Assembly: GCF_014931565.1 (NCBI RefSeq)
Contig: NZ_CP063353.1
Location: 1,302,001-1,366,000 of the forward strand
Length of the DNA stretch: 64,000 bases
Reading direction: 5' to 3'
Source: Clostridium sp. 'deep sea'
GTDB lineage: Bacteria > Bacillota > UBA994 > PWPR01
Below the pieces are notes generated by a model. That model saw only the letters and a list, made by a program, of their open reading frames with translations, was not told the DNA's origin and did not search any database. Below are positions 38,001 through 48,300 of the stretch, in pieces (position 1 is the stretch's first letter; each line of letters starts with the position of its first letter). A program made the translations under genes and the position numbers.

Positions 38001-38927
38001 TTACAATGATTCATCTACTGAATCGCTATAGATAATAGTCCACATAGCGTTCCACCAGCTTGGGTTATTACATTTCCAAGAATTACAATGTTTACACATT
38101 GGCAGTTTACTGTATTCTTGATTTATATGAATTTCTCTTATTTGCTTTAATTTTTCACCTTGCCAAACCTCTTGCAAACTTTGTTTTGTTAAATCTCCCA
38201 AAACAATGTTTGCGTTGTAATCCATACAGCATAAAGGAACTTCTCCATTCCAATGTACATTTAAGATTTGCCATAGCTTATAACAAGGTATTCTTTGTAA
38301 TCTTATCGGATGATATTCATTTCCTCTATCGGGCTGATTGCCGTGCCAATCATCATAAGAAACAGTTCTTACATCATCAACTATTACTCTCCAAAACTTT
38401 TCAAACTGTTGTAAAAGAGGCATAAGTTCATGCATCAAAATATAATCGCATACAATTAAAGGTTTAGTTAAACCACGTTTATTACGCTCATTAACAAAAT
38501 GAATTATTCTCTCAACCACCTGGTAGTAATCTAGCCCTTGTAGCTGTTTATATTGTTGCTCGTTAATACCATAAAAGCTAATATGAATTTCGTCTACTAA
38601 ATTATTATCTAAAATCTCTTTAATGTGTTCATTTGTACATAAACTCATATTGCTATGCAATATTACAGAGCTTTGAGGTTGCAGCTCTTTACATTTTTTT
38701 ATAATGTTAATAATACGTTTATCCATAAATGGTTCACCCATTAAAAATGGTATTAACGTATTCACTTCATTACATTGTTTGAGAATATTTTCAATAAGCT
38801 CATTGCTCATTTTACCTTTTTCTCTTGTCATTATTGAATGACAGCAAAACTCACAGCTAGCATTACAATAAGAGTGGGTCTCGAATTGAACAGTTTGGGG
38901 TCTTTTTTCTAGGGACTCTATTACCAC
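38001..38927 (-). CDS. Radical SAM/SPASM protein of the surface-glycan locus
   Basis: The 308-residue protein has a radical SAM motif at Cys21-Cys25-Cys28 (CNASCEFC). Core elements are LMGEPFMDKR (in the position of GGEP) and HISFYGINEQQY. The C-terminus has SPASM-like cysteines (PCYKLW, CCMDYN, MCKHCNSWKC). The start is GTG 38927, after AGGGGTGA. It is the last gene of a set with glycosyltransferases and amino-sugar genes, 10 bases after the acetyltransferase-dehydrogenase gene. SPASM enzymes in such clusters may modify sugars, lipids or peptides; the substrate here is unknown. Confidence 0.82.
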   Translation of the reverse strand: MVIESLEKRPQTVQFETHSYCNASCEFCCHSIMTREKGKMSNELIENILKQCNEVNTLIPFLMGEPFMDKRIINIIKKCKELQPQSSVILHSNMSLCTNEHIKEILDNNLVDEIHISFYGINEQQYKQLQGLDYYQVVERIIHFVNERNKRGLTKPLIVCDYILMHELMPLLQQFEKFWRVIVDDVRTVSYDDWHGNQPDRGNEYHPIRLQRIPCYKLWQILNVHWNGEVPLCCMDYNANIVLGDLTKQSLQEVWQGEKLKQIREIHINQEYSKLPMCKHCNSWKCNNPSWWNAMWTIIYSDSVDESL

Positions 38928-38937
38928 ATTTTCACCC

Positions 38938-40359
38938 CTAATTTAGCTTTTTTTCTATTTCACTTAATACTCTAGCAACAATATCCATCTCTTTATACGA
39001 TATTAATAGTTTTTTTGCTGTAACTGCATTAACAAAGCTTTCTAGTTGATTTTGCAGTTGATCTTTACCTGCTACCCAGGTTTTTGTTTGCTGTTCGAGT
39101 TTAAAGTATTGATCTTTATTTAGTTCATTATTTTCACATGGTAGTGTTGTAATTATAGTTTTATTCATGAAGTCAGCCTCAACAAACTGGCCAACAGCAT
39201 GTATTTTACATACTCTGTTTCTTTGTTCAGTTACTCTTGATGCTAACAAGCTAACTAAAATTCCCCTTTCACTTTTTAGGGTAACATAAACAATATCTGT
39301 TTTTTGAGAGTGAATTGTTTTACCCCAAACACTTTGCACAGTAAAATCCTCTTGTAACAAGTAAGATATTAAATCAATATCATGTACTAATAAATCGTAT
39401 ACAATAGATGTTTTAGAATGTTTGTTAGAGTATCCCCCTGTTCTAGCTGTTTCAATAGAAATAATATTAGTTTGAGGTAATTGTTGCTTTAGTGCTTTAT
39501 ATGATGGATTGTATCTTTCTACTTGCCCAGGCTGTAGTATTAAATTGCGTTTTTTGGCTATTTCAATAATTCTTTTGCTAGTTTCATAGTCTGTGGTTAA
39601 AGGCTTTTCGCATAGTACATGTACATCACTTAACAAAGCTTCTGTAGCATGTTCATAATGATATGGGCTAGGTGAGGCTATTATTACAGCATCTACTGCC
39701 TTTAAAAGCTCTTTTGTGGTACTAAAATACTTAATATTTGGGTGTTTTTTTTGCACTGTTGAAACTGTTTTTTCATTTACATCATAAAAGCCAATTAACT
39801 CTATCTCTTTATTAGAGACTGCTTTTAATATGTGAAACTGCCCCATTTTTCCTGCACCAATAACACCTATTTTGAGCTTGTTAATGACAGCTTTATTTTC
39901 AGTTTTAAGAACCCTTGCTGGGTTTCCTACAACAACAGTATTAGCAATAACATTTTTGCAAACCACTGCTCCAGCTCCTATTAATGCTTTTTCACCAATA
40001 CATACCCCGCATACTATAGTAGCATTTGCTCCAATAGAAGCACCTTGGCACACTAAGGTTTCAGTAATATGCCATTTACCTACCGCACTAGGGTGTTTAT
40101 CATTTGTAAATGTTGCATTTGGACCAATAAATACATTGTCCTCAATAACTACTCCTTTATAAACAGAAACTCCATTTTGAATTTTTACATTATCTCCTAT
40201 AATTACTCCATTATCTATATAACAGTTTTGCCCTATATTGCAGTTCTTGCCAACTACGCATCCCTCTCGCACATGACTATAGTGCCATATTTTTGTTCCT
40301 TCTCCAATTTCAGAGGGTTCGTCAATAATAGCCGTTGGGTGGGCAAAATAACTTTTCAT
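38938..40359 (-). CDS. Fused N-acetyltransferase and Gfo/Idh/MocA sugar dehydrogenase
   Basis: The protein has 473 residues. Residues 1-150 form a left-handed beta-helix acetyltransferase with hexapeptide repeats (IGEGTKIWHYSHV, IGQNCYIDNGVIIGDNV, IGANATIVCGVCIGEKALIG), like WbpD. From residue 156 an NAD(P)-dependent oxidoreductase follows (IGVIGAGKMGQFH, CEKPLTTDY, HDIDLISYLL), like WbpB. In UDP-2,3-diamino sugar pathways the dehydrogenase, the aminotransferase and this acetyltransferase act in sequence. All three activities are present here, two of them fused. It probably makes a 3-acetamido sugar nucleotide for the neighbouring glycosyltransferases. Confidence 0.88.
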   Translation of the reverse strand: MKSYFAHPTAIIDEPSEIGEGTKIWHYSHVREGCVVGKNCNIGQNCYIDNGVIIGDNVKIQNGVSVYKGVVIEDNVFIGPNATFTNDKHPSAVGKWHITETLVCQGASIGANATIVCGVCIGEKALIGAGAVVCKNVIANTVVVGNPARVLKTENKAVINKLKIGVIGAGKMGQFHILKAVSNKEIELIGFYDVNEKTVSTVQKKHPNIKYFSTTKELLKAVDAVIIASPSPYHYEHATEALLSDVHVLCEKPLTTDYETSKRIIEIAKKRNLILQPGQVERYNPSYKALKQQLPQTNIISIETARTGGYSNKHSKTSIVYDLLVHDIDLISYLLQEDFTVQSVWGKTIHSQKTDIVYVTLKSERGILVSLLASRVTEQRNRVCKIHAVGQFVEADFMNKTIITTLPCENNELNKDQYFKLEQQTKTWVAGKDQLQNQLESFVNAVTAKKLLISYKEMDIVARVLSEIEKKLN

Positions 40360-40365
40360 TTACAA

Positions 40366-41451
40366 TCACCCCTTAAAATCATTCACCGTATCAACTATAT
40401 GCTTTAATTCTTGGGTTGTTAATGATGGGTGAACGGGTAAAGATAAAACTTGATTACTTACTATGTTTGCCACTTTGCAACCACAGTCAATATAGCCATA
40501 ACTCTGTATACTATTTTGATTTTGTAATAATGTTGGGTAATAAATCTTAGCACCTATTCCTCGAGCTTGTAAAAAGCTAAGAAGCTTATCTCTTTGATTA
40601 CATTTTATTGTATAAAGATTATATACATGGCGACATTTTTTCTTAGTTGTAGGAAGTGTTATTAAGGGATTTTTGATATTACCAGAATAATAAGAAGCAT
40701 TAAGTTGTCGATCTCTATTAAAACTTGGTAAATTTTTTAGTTGAACAATACCGATAGCTGCCTGTATATCATTACTTCTATAATTAAAACCTAATATATT
40801 GTGTTTATATGGTCCTGTTTGGCCGTGATTAGCAAGTAAAGCAGCCTGATTTGCTAAATTACTATCATTGGTGGTAATAATGCCACCTCCACCACAAGTC
40901 ATGTTTTTAGTAGGATAAAAGCTAAAAGCACCAGCTAAACCAATACTACCAACTTTAGTGCCATTAATACTGGCTCCATGTGCCTGAGCAGCATCTTCAT
41001 AAACCTGTACATTATATTTTTGGGCAATCTCCATTATTTCGTTCATGTTTGCTGGTAATCCATATAAATGAACTACAACTATTGCTTTAATGTTTTTTAC
41101 GGTTATTAAAGCATGTTCTATTGCCTCGGGACTTATATTGAAGCTATTTTCATCTATATCTACAAATACTGGAACTGCACCACACATTGCTATTGTGTCT
41201 GCTGTAGCTGAAAAAGTAAACGCTGTTGTTATTATTTTATCTCCTGGTTTTATACCACCTGCTAATAACATAAGTTGTAAGGCTGTTGTGCCAGATGTTG
41301 TTAATACAGCATGTTTGCTACCAATAAATTCGGCAAATTTCTTTTCAAGCTCCTTAGCTTTTTTACCATGTGCTAACATACCCGACTCTAATACTTCTAA
41401 AACTGCTTTTTTTTCATTATCACCTATTAATGGTTTTGCAATTGGTATCAA
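40366..41451 (-). CDS. DegT/DnrJ/EryC1-family sugar aminotransferase
   Basis: This PLP-dependent enzyme has 361 residues and transfers an amino group to a nucleotide keto-sugar. Family signatures are PIAKPLIGDNEKKAVLEVL, LTTSGTTALQLML, VYEDAAQAHGA and FSFYPTKNMTCGGGG, whose Lys is the PLP site. TTG at 41451 follows GGGAGGAG, which overlaps the upstream stop. It works with the fused dehydrogenase/acetyltransferase encoded next, an arrangement like WbpE with WbpB and WbpD. Confidence 0.92.
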   Translation of the reverse strand: MIPIAKPLIGDNEKKAVLEVLESGMLAHGKKAKELEKKFAEFIGSKHAVLTTSGTTALQLMLLAGGIKPGDKIITTAFTFSATADTIAMCGAVPVFVDIDENSFNISPEAIEHALITVKNIKAIVVVHLYGLPANMNEIMEIAQKYNVQVYEDAAQAHGASINGTKVGSIGLAGAFSFYPTKNMTCGGGGIITTNDSNLANQAALLANHGQTGPYKHNILGFNYRSNDIQAAIGIVQLKNLPSFNRDRQLNASYYSGNIKNPLITLPTTKKKCRHVYNLYTIKCNQRDKLLSFLQARGIGAKIYYPTLLQNQNSIQSYGYIDCGCKVANIVSNQVLSLPVHPSLTTQELKHIVDTVNDFKG

Positions 41452-43425
41452 TTAAAGTCTCCTCCCGCTGATTTTGTTGTGTAATTCTTGTGACTCTGGA
41501 AATCTTTTTAACCCTTCAAAAAGTACAGCATCAGACATTTTATTGTATATTTCACTTAACAACTTTATAGTCTTTAAATCGCGACAAAGCTTTATAGACT
41601 GCTGAGTATTACACATGGCTTCATGTAATAACCCTAAACTGCTATATGCTAACCCGAGTAAATAAAATGATTCAGCAGTTTTATGTCCACGTTTGTGGCA
41701 GTCTAGTAGCTCCAGAACAGCAAGTTTATACTGCTTATTATTTATATAAAATCTACTGAGTTTAACCCAAACATCCATATTCCTTAGACTTGAAAATATA
41801 GGCAGAAGAAGTTTAAGATAAGCTATTTGATTTGAGCAAATAAACATATTAAATATTTCAAGACATTCTGCTATATAGTTATCTGTTAAATCTATCTCGG
41901 TATTTACATTATTGAAAAATAGTTCATTTAGGGCTCTGTATAACTCTATATACTCTTTTACACTTTTATTTTGCAAAGTTATAATGTTTTTAATCATGTT
42001 TTGATCTTGCTTAAAAAAACCTAAAACTAACATAATTCTAATTATCATTAATGTATCTGCATTATTAGATTTGAGAGCAATATTTAGATATTGTTGAACT
42101 GTACTATAATCACGTGCTAATAAAGAAGCTAGTGAAACGTTTAAGGCAATTTTTCCGTTAAGAACAAGACCAGCTTTAGTTGCATAGTTAAACATTTTAA
42201 GAGCTTCGGTATAATATCCTATTTGAGTACAAGCTAAAAAAGCAATATTATACTTATCTACTTCATTCATAAAGTTTATATAGACAAGCAGTTTATTAAC
42301 AAACTCAGCTTCTGGAACAGTATTAGCTACTAAGTTTATAAGTGCTTTAATAACATAAATGAAAGATGGATTTATCTTTAATGAATCGTGATAATATCCT
42401 AAGGCTAACTCGGTTTTATTTTGCTCTTCTGCGATTAAACCAAGTCTATAAAAAGCTCTAAATGAACCTACTCCTTTTAATGATGTGTAGGTATGTTTAT
42501 ATACATCCCCTAATTGCAAACATTTTTTTAAATAGTTAGAAGCAAGCTCAAACTCACCTAAGGTGTAAAGTACCTCAGATGCTAAGAAGTATAAATCTGT
42601 ATAATCAGGATATATCTTAATCGAATCTTGTAAAAATAAAAGTGATTGTTTATAGGTACCCATTAAATATAACGATAAGGCCATTTTTTTATGACACTCT
42701 GCCATATAACCCAATTTATAATTAGGTGATTGCAAACACATATTAAAGTTAGTAACAGCCTTTTGATAGTCGGCAATTCTTAAATATTCAGCTCCTAAAT
42801 TATAGTGGCTATAAGCGTCACCATTAAGTTCTACCTCTGCTTGTAACAAAGATATATTTCTCTCTGTTTTATTTTTCTTTTTTATGGTCTCCGCTAAATA
42901 GCCATAGTGATATATTATTACTTCTGAAAATACACATGGCGTAGTTTTTTTACTATTAGTTATAATACTTTTTTCAATTTGCTCATGTATTCTTCTTTGG
43001 TAACGATACTGAGGTTTATTTCTAAATAATCTTAAACTTGTTCCACTAACATAAGATTGACCCTGTTTGTCACCCAAATAATCTATAACTTTAAAATTGT
43101 AACCATCTACATAATTATTATTTAATAAAGCTTGCCATTTTTTTATGGCTACTTGTTCTAATCTTTCATCTGCATCAAGAATTAATATCCAGTCGCATTT
43201 AGCATTATTTATGGCCAAATTACGTGCTTTACTAAAGTTGCCTTGCCAAATAGACTCAATTAACTTAACTTTATAGTGCTTTGCTATTTCTATTGTTTTA
43301 TCAGTTGATCCTGTATCAACAATAACTACTTCATCTACATAGTTCTTTACACTGTTTAAACATTCAGCTAAATAATCTTCTTCATTTTTTACAATCATAC
43401 ATAGTGCTACTGAAGGTTTATTCAA
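41452..43425 (-). CDS. Glycosyltransferase family 2 with TPR repeats, copy 2
   Basis: The 657-residue cytoplasmic protein has no membrane helix. Residues 1-200 are a GT2 domain (ALCMIVKNEEDYLAECL, VDTGSTDKTIEIA, LILDADERLE with the DxD metal site). The remaining 450 residues are tetratricopeptide-like helices (YSHYNLGAEYLRIADYQKAV, AFYRLGLIAEEQNKTELALG). The TPR array probably grips a protein acceptor, as in protein O-glycosyltransferases. TTG at 43425 follows GGAGAA and overlaps the previous gene by 8 bases. The repeat protein upstream is the obvious candidate substrate. Confidence 0.88.
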   Translation of the reverse strand: MNKPSVALCMIVKNEEDYLAECLNSVKNYVDEVVIVDTGSTDKTIEIAKHYKVKLIESIWQGNFSKARNLAINNAKCDWILILDADERLEQVAIKKWQALLNNNYVDGYNFKVIDYLGDKQGQSYVSGTSLRLFRNKPQYRYQRRIHEQIEKSIITNSKKTTPCVFSEVIIYHYGYLAETIKKKNKTERNISLLQAEVELNGDAYSHYNLGAEYLRIADYQKAVTNFNMCLQSPNYKLGYMAECHKKMALSLYLMGTYKQSLLFLQDSIKIYPDYTDLYFLASEVLYTLGEFELASNYLKKCLQLGDVYKHTYTSLKGVGSFRAFYRLGLIAEEQNKTELALGYYHDSLKINPSFIYVIKALINLVANTVPEAEFVNKLLVYINFMNEVDKYNIAFLACTQIGYYTEALKMFNYATKAGLVLNGKIALNVSLASLLARDYSTVQQYLNIALKSNNADTLMIIRIMLVLGFFKQDQNMIKNIITLQNKSVKEYIELYRALNELFFNNVNTEIDLTDNYIAECLEIFNMFICSNQIAYLKLLLPIFSSLRNMDVWVKLSRFYINNKQYKLAVLELLDCHKRGHKTAESFYLLGLAYSSLGLLHEAMCNTQQSIKLCRDLKTIKLLSEIYNKMSDAVLFEGLKRFPESQELHNKISGRRL

Positions 43426-45310
43426 GATAATTTCTCCTAACTTTATTAGCTTTTATTTGATAGCATAAAGAAAGTTTAGAATAAACTTTTACTAAAGTTG
43501 CTCCGCTACTCAATAAACCACAGCCCTCTGCTATTAAGAAATTATATAAAGTCTCTGATCTATTTGATAAACTCATAAATCTTTTATATTTAAAAAGCAA
43601 TGATAAGTTAGTATCTTTTAGATAAATGTCTACAAAACAATCTGGTATTGGCCTTTCATCAAAAATCTCTATTAAATCGCTGGCCTGTAAATTATCAGTA
43701 AAGAATCTTACTTTAAGATAATTCATTATTTTATTGTTTTGATAGGGCTCTAACTCTCTAACAAGTAATAATACTGCTTCTTTAATTTGCTTCTCTGATA
43801 AATTATTTTTTTTCAGCTCCTGTTTATCATTCAAAATTAACGAGTTTGCAAACATTAAAAATACCTGAATATTTGAATCATTGGTTTCTTTATTTAATAA
43901 ATCATTTATAAAGCTTTTAGCTTCGTCAATTCTACCTAAACTCCACAAACACAAAAAAATATTAATTGTTAGTTTACGTTTTTCGACCTCGCTAACTTTG
44001 TTTAGCAAAATCCTAAAGTTTTTGACTGCAGTATCATAATTTTTTAAATGCACACAAGCCAAGGAGTACTTTAAGGCTGACTTATAACTAATCTCTTTAA
44101 TATTGTTGATTAAATAATCAATAAGGCTATATAATTTTTTTAAATATAGCTCATTAATAAGGTCATCAACTAGCTGCCTATACTTATTACAATAGTTAAG
44201 CAAAAGTTTTTTTACTAACTCATTCTTATTAGATTTCATTAACAAATCACAATAGTAAGCATATACACTTGGGCTATCTGGTAATATCTTTACAAGTTTA
44301 TCTAACTTTTCTATTGCACTATTTATGTTTCCCAGCTCATAATAAATATTTGCCATTAACAAAAGAGGTTTAGTAGACCCAACTCCGCTATGGCTATCAT
44401 AAACTACAGCCTCTCCTAATTCTAAACATTTAGTTAACTCACTTAGTGCTTGCCCATAGTTTCCAATGTTATAGAGTGCAACAGCTTTTAGATAATGTAG
44501 GTCAGTATAATCTGGCCACTGTTTAAGTGCAGTATTAGCTATATTTACCATCTTATTAAAATTTTTTAACTGTTTATAAGAAATGATGAGACATTTATAG
44601 GCTCTTGGAGCATAAGATTCATTGCCCCCAAAAAATGGTATAATGCTCTCTAAAAGATCTATTGCTTCTTGATACTTAGTATCTGAATAACTATTAATAG
44701 CTAAATGATATTTGTAGTAAAGATTATTGGGATCCTTGACTAGGGAGTTTTGCAATAACTCTCTATTTCTTTTTTGCTTATTTTTTCGTATAATCTCTGT
44801 TTTAAGATAGCCAGAGTGATAGATAATTAATGGAATTTCACTGATTTTTGAATATCCTTTAACTTGCTCATGTACCTTTCCCTCATATTTGATAATATTA
44901 TTGTTGCGAAACAGCCTTAAGCTTTTATTTTTTTCGGCAGAAACTGTATTATTAGGCTCAATATAGTTACATACAGTTACAATAAAGCCATCTATTTTTT
45001 TTACATATTCTTGCTTTAAAAAATCTTTTAGTTTTAAACCTTCTTTAGCATAAAGTATTTCATCAGCGTCTAGTACTAAAATCCAATCTTTACTTGCATG
45101 TTTTATTGCTTCATTTCGCGCTTTAGCAAAATCATTCTTCCAACTAATTTCTTTAACAATAGCTCCATATTTTTTAGCAATAGCAATAGTATTATCAGAT
45201 GAGCCTGTATCAATTATTACTATTTCATCTACATATTTTGTAGCTTGCTGAAGATTGCTGGGTAAATTAAGCTCTTCATTTTTAACAATCATACATAGGC
45301 TAATGCTCAT
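43418..45310 (-). CDS. Glycosyltransferase family 2 with TPR repeats, copy 1
   Basis: This paralogue of the next gene opens SLCMIVKNEELNLPSNL, with DTGSSDNTIAIAKKYG and LVLDADEILYAKEG (DxD). About 420 residues of TPR-like helices follow (LHYLKAVALYNIGNYGQALS). The start is placed at ATG 45310, where the family N-terminus begins; TTG 45322 is an in-frame alternative. A short hairpin (45328-45348) separates it from the repeat-protein gene. With its paralogue it may glycosylate different positions, or add successive sugars, on the repeat protein. Confidence 0.88.
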   Translation of the reverse strand: MSISLCMIVKNEELNLPSNLQQATKYVDEIVIIDTGSSDNTIAIAKKYGAIVKEISWKNDFAKARNEAIKHASKDWILVLDADEILYAKEGLKLKDFLKQEYVKKIDGFIVTVCNYIEPNNTVSAEKNKSLRLFRNNNIIKYEGKVHEQVKGYSKISEIPLIIYHSGYLKTEIIRKNKQKRNRELLQNSLVKDPNNLYYKYHLAINSYSDTKYQEAIDLLESIIPFFGGNESYAPRAYKCLIISYKQLKNFNKMVNIANTALKQWPDYTDLHYLKAVALYNIGNYGQALSELTKCLELGEAVVYDSHSGVGSTKPLLLMANIYYELGNINSAIEKLDKLVKILPDSPSVYAYYCDLLMKSNKNELVKKLLLNYCNKYRQLVDDLINELYLKKLYSLIDYLINNIKEISYKSALKYSLACVHLKNYDTAVKNFRILLNKVSEVEKRKLTINIFLCLWSLGRIDEAKSFINDLLNKETNDSNIQVFLMFANSLILNDKQELKKNNLSEKQIKEAVLLLVRELEPYQNNKIMNYLKVRFFTDNLQASDLIEIFDERPIPDCFVDIYLKDTNLSLLFKYKRFMSLSNRSETLYNFLIAEGCGLLSSGATLVKVYSKLSLCYQIKANKVRRNYLE

Positions 45311-45327
45311 ATATTTCACCAACTTAA

Positions 45328-45348
45328 GGGAGTGAGAAACCCACTCCC
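45328..45348 (-). promoter_or_regulatory. Intercistronic hairpin after repeat-protein gene
   Basis: GGGAGTG (45328-45334) pairs with CACTCCC (45342-45348). On the minus strand it ends a few bases before the glycosyltransferase start and lacks a T-run, so it more likely protects the abundant repeat-protein message than terminates it. Confidence 0.5.
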
Positions 45349-45369
45349 ATTAATTTTTTATATTTTGAA

Positions 45370-48300
45370 TTAAGTTCTAGCTTGCCAAATAATTTCTAGA
45401 TTAGTATCTGATCCTGCTGTTGTACTGGCGTATGCAATACGAGCATACTGTAAAAATGTTGTTGAAGATAGTATTGTTGCTTGTGTTGAAGCCAGCGTAA
45501 TTGTAGCAGCATCAGTAATCCAACTAATATTATCAGGGCTTAATTCTAAACGTATATCTGCTGAGTTTGATAATCCTGAGTTCTCAATCCAGAAAGAATA
45601 TATTTGTCGTTCTGATACATCTCTAGCAGTTGAACCAGCAAAGAGCGTGGCTGATGTTACTGTTTCAGTTGCTGTTGTAAAATCTCTAAAGATAGTTACA
45701 CTATCAGAATTAGCTGTTAAGTCTCTTATATCTATATCTGTTGAGGTTATAGATGAGCTTACTGTTCCTACTACATTCACAGCACCGTTAGCATCTGTCT
45801 CTACTGCGGTTAATGTTCCTCCATTTGAACCATAGATCTGAACACTATCTGAAGTTGCAGTTAAATCTCTAATGTCTAGGTCTGTTGCGGTCACTGTAGC
45901 ACTTACTGTTCCTACTACATTCACAGCACCGTTAGCATCTGTTTCTACTGCTGTTAATGTTCCTCCATTTGAACCATAGATCTGAACACTATCTGAAATT
46001 GCAGTTAAATCTCTAATGTCTAAATCTGTTGCGGTCACTGTAGCACTTACTGTTCCCACTACATTCACAGCACCATTAGCATCTGTCTCTACTGCGGTTA
46101 ATGTTCCACCGTTAGATCCATAGATTTGTACGTTATCTGATGTTGCGGTTAAATCTCTAATATCTAAATCTGTTGCGGTCACTGTAGCACTTACTGTTCC
46201 CACTACATTCACAGCACCGTTAGCATCTGTCTCTACGGCTGTTAATGTTCCACCGTTAGATCCATAGATTTGTACGTTATCTGATGTTGCAGTTAAATCC
46301 CTAATATCTAAATCTGTTGCGGTCACTGTAGCACTTACTGTTCCTACTACATTTACCGCACCATTAGCATCTGTTTCAACTGCGGTTAATGTTCCACCGT
46401 TAGATCCATAGATTTGTACGTTATCTGATGTTGCAGTTAAATCTCTTATATCTATATCTGTTGAGGTAATAGAAGCACTTACTGTTCCTACTACATTTAC
46501 CGCACCGTTAGCATCTGTTTCAACTGCGGTTAATGTTCCGCCGTTAGAGCCGTAGATTTGTACGCTATCTGAGGTTGCTGTTAAGTCTCTAATGTCTAGG
46601 TCTGTTGCGGTCACTGTAGCACTTACTGTTCCCACTACATTCACAGCGCCGTTAGCATCTGTCTCTACAGCGGTTAATGTTCCGCCGTTAGAGCCGTAGA
46701 TTTGTACGCTATCTGAGGTTGCTGTTAAGTCTCTAATGTCTAGGTCTGTTGCGGTCACTGTAGCACTTACTGTTCCTACTACATTCACAGCACCGTTAGC
46801 ATCTGTCTCTACAGCGGTTAATGTTCCGCCGTTAGAGCCGTAGATTTGTACGTTATCTGAGGTTGCTGTTAAGTCTCTAATGTCTAGGTCTGTTGCGGTC
46901 ACTGTAGCACTTACTGTTCCTACTACATTCACAGCGCCGTTAGCATCTGTCTCTACAGCGGTTAATGTTCCGCCGTTAGAGCCGTAGATTTGTACGCTAT
47001 CTGAGGTTGCTGTTAAGTCTCTAATGTCTAGGTCTGTTGCGGTCACTGTAGCACTTACTGTTCCTACTACATTCACAGCACCGTTAGCATCTGTCTCTAC
47101 AGCGGTTAATGTTCCGCCGTTAGAGCCGTAGATTTGTACGCTATCTGAGGTTGCTGTTAAGTCTCTAATGTCTAGGTCTGTTGCGGTCACTGTAGCACTT
47201 ACTGTTCCTACTACATTCACAGCACCGTTAGCATCTGTTTCTACTGCTGTTAATGTTCCTCCATTTGAACCATAGATTTGTACGTTATCTGATGTTGCGG
47301 TTAAGTCTCTTATATCTATATCTGTTGAGGTTATAGAAGCACTTACTGTTCCTACTACATTCACAGCACCGTTAGCATCTGTTTCTACTGCTGTTAATGT
47401 TCCTCCATTTGAACCATAGATTTGTACGTTATCTGATGTTGCGGTTAAGTCTCTTATATCTATATCTGTTGAGGTAATAGAAGCACTTACTGTTCCCACT
47501 ACATTCACAGCGCCGTTAGCATCTGTTTCTACTGCTGTTAATGTTCCACCGTTAGATCCATAGATTTGTACGTTATCTGATGTTGCAGTTAAATCCCTAA
47601 TATCTAAATCTGTTGCGGTCACTGTAGCACTTACTGTTCCCACTACATTCACAGCACCGTTAGCATCTGTCTCTACTGCGGTTAATGTTCCACCGTTAGA
47701 TCCATAGATCTGAACACTATCTGAAGTTGCAGTTAAGTCTCTTATATCTAAATCTGTTGCGGTCACTGTAGCACTTACTGTTCCCACTACATTCACAGCA
47801 CCGTTAGCATCTGTCTCTACAGCGGTTAATGTTCCGCCGTTAGAGCCGTAGATTTGTACGCTATCTGATGTTGCAGTTAAATCTCTTATATCTATATCTG
47901 TTGAGGTAATAGAAGCACTTACTGTTCCTACTACATTCACAGCACCGTTAGCATCTGTCTCTACTGCGGTTAATGTTCCACCGTTAGAGCCGTAGATTTG
48001 TACGCTATCTGAGGTTGCTGTTAAGTCTCTTATATCTATATCTGTTGAGGTAATAGAAGCACTTACTGTTCCCACTACATTCACAGCACCGTTAGCATCT
48101 GTTTCTACTGCTGTTAATGTTCCACCGTTAGATCCATAGATTTGTACGTTATCTGATGTTGCAGTTAAATCCCTAATATCTAAATCTGTTGCGGTCACTG
48201 TAGCACTTACTGTTCCCACTACATTCACAGCACCGTTAGCATCTGTCTCTACTGCGGTTAATGTTCCACCGTTAGATCCATAGATCTGAACACTATCTGA

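Noticed and set aside
37936-38031. 31-codon plus-strand ORF overlapping the end of the radical SAM gene of the glycan locus
   Set aside because: It is antisense to a real gene, has no ribosome site and no Cys; not a second precursor peptide.
45647-45835. Plus-strand ORF inside the repeat-protein gene
   Set aside because: It is the antisense of the 48-residue repeat and arises from its low complexity.
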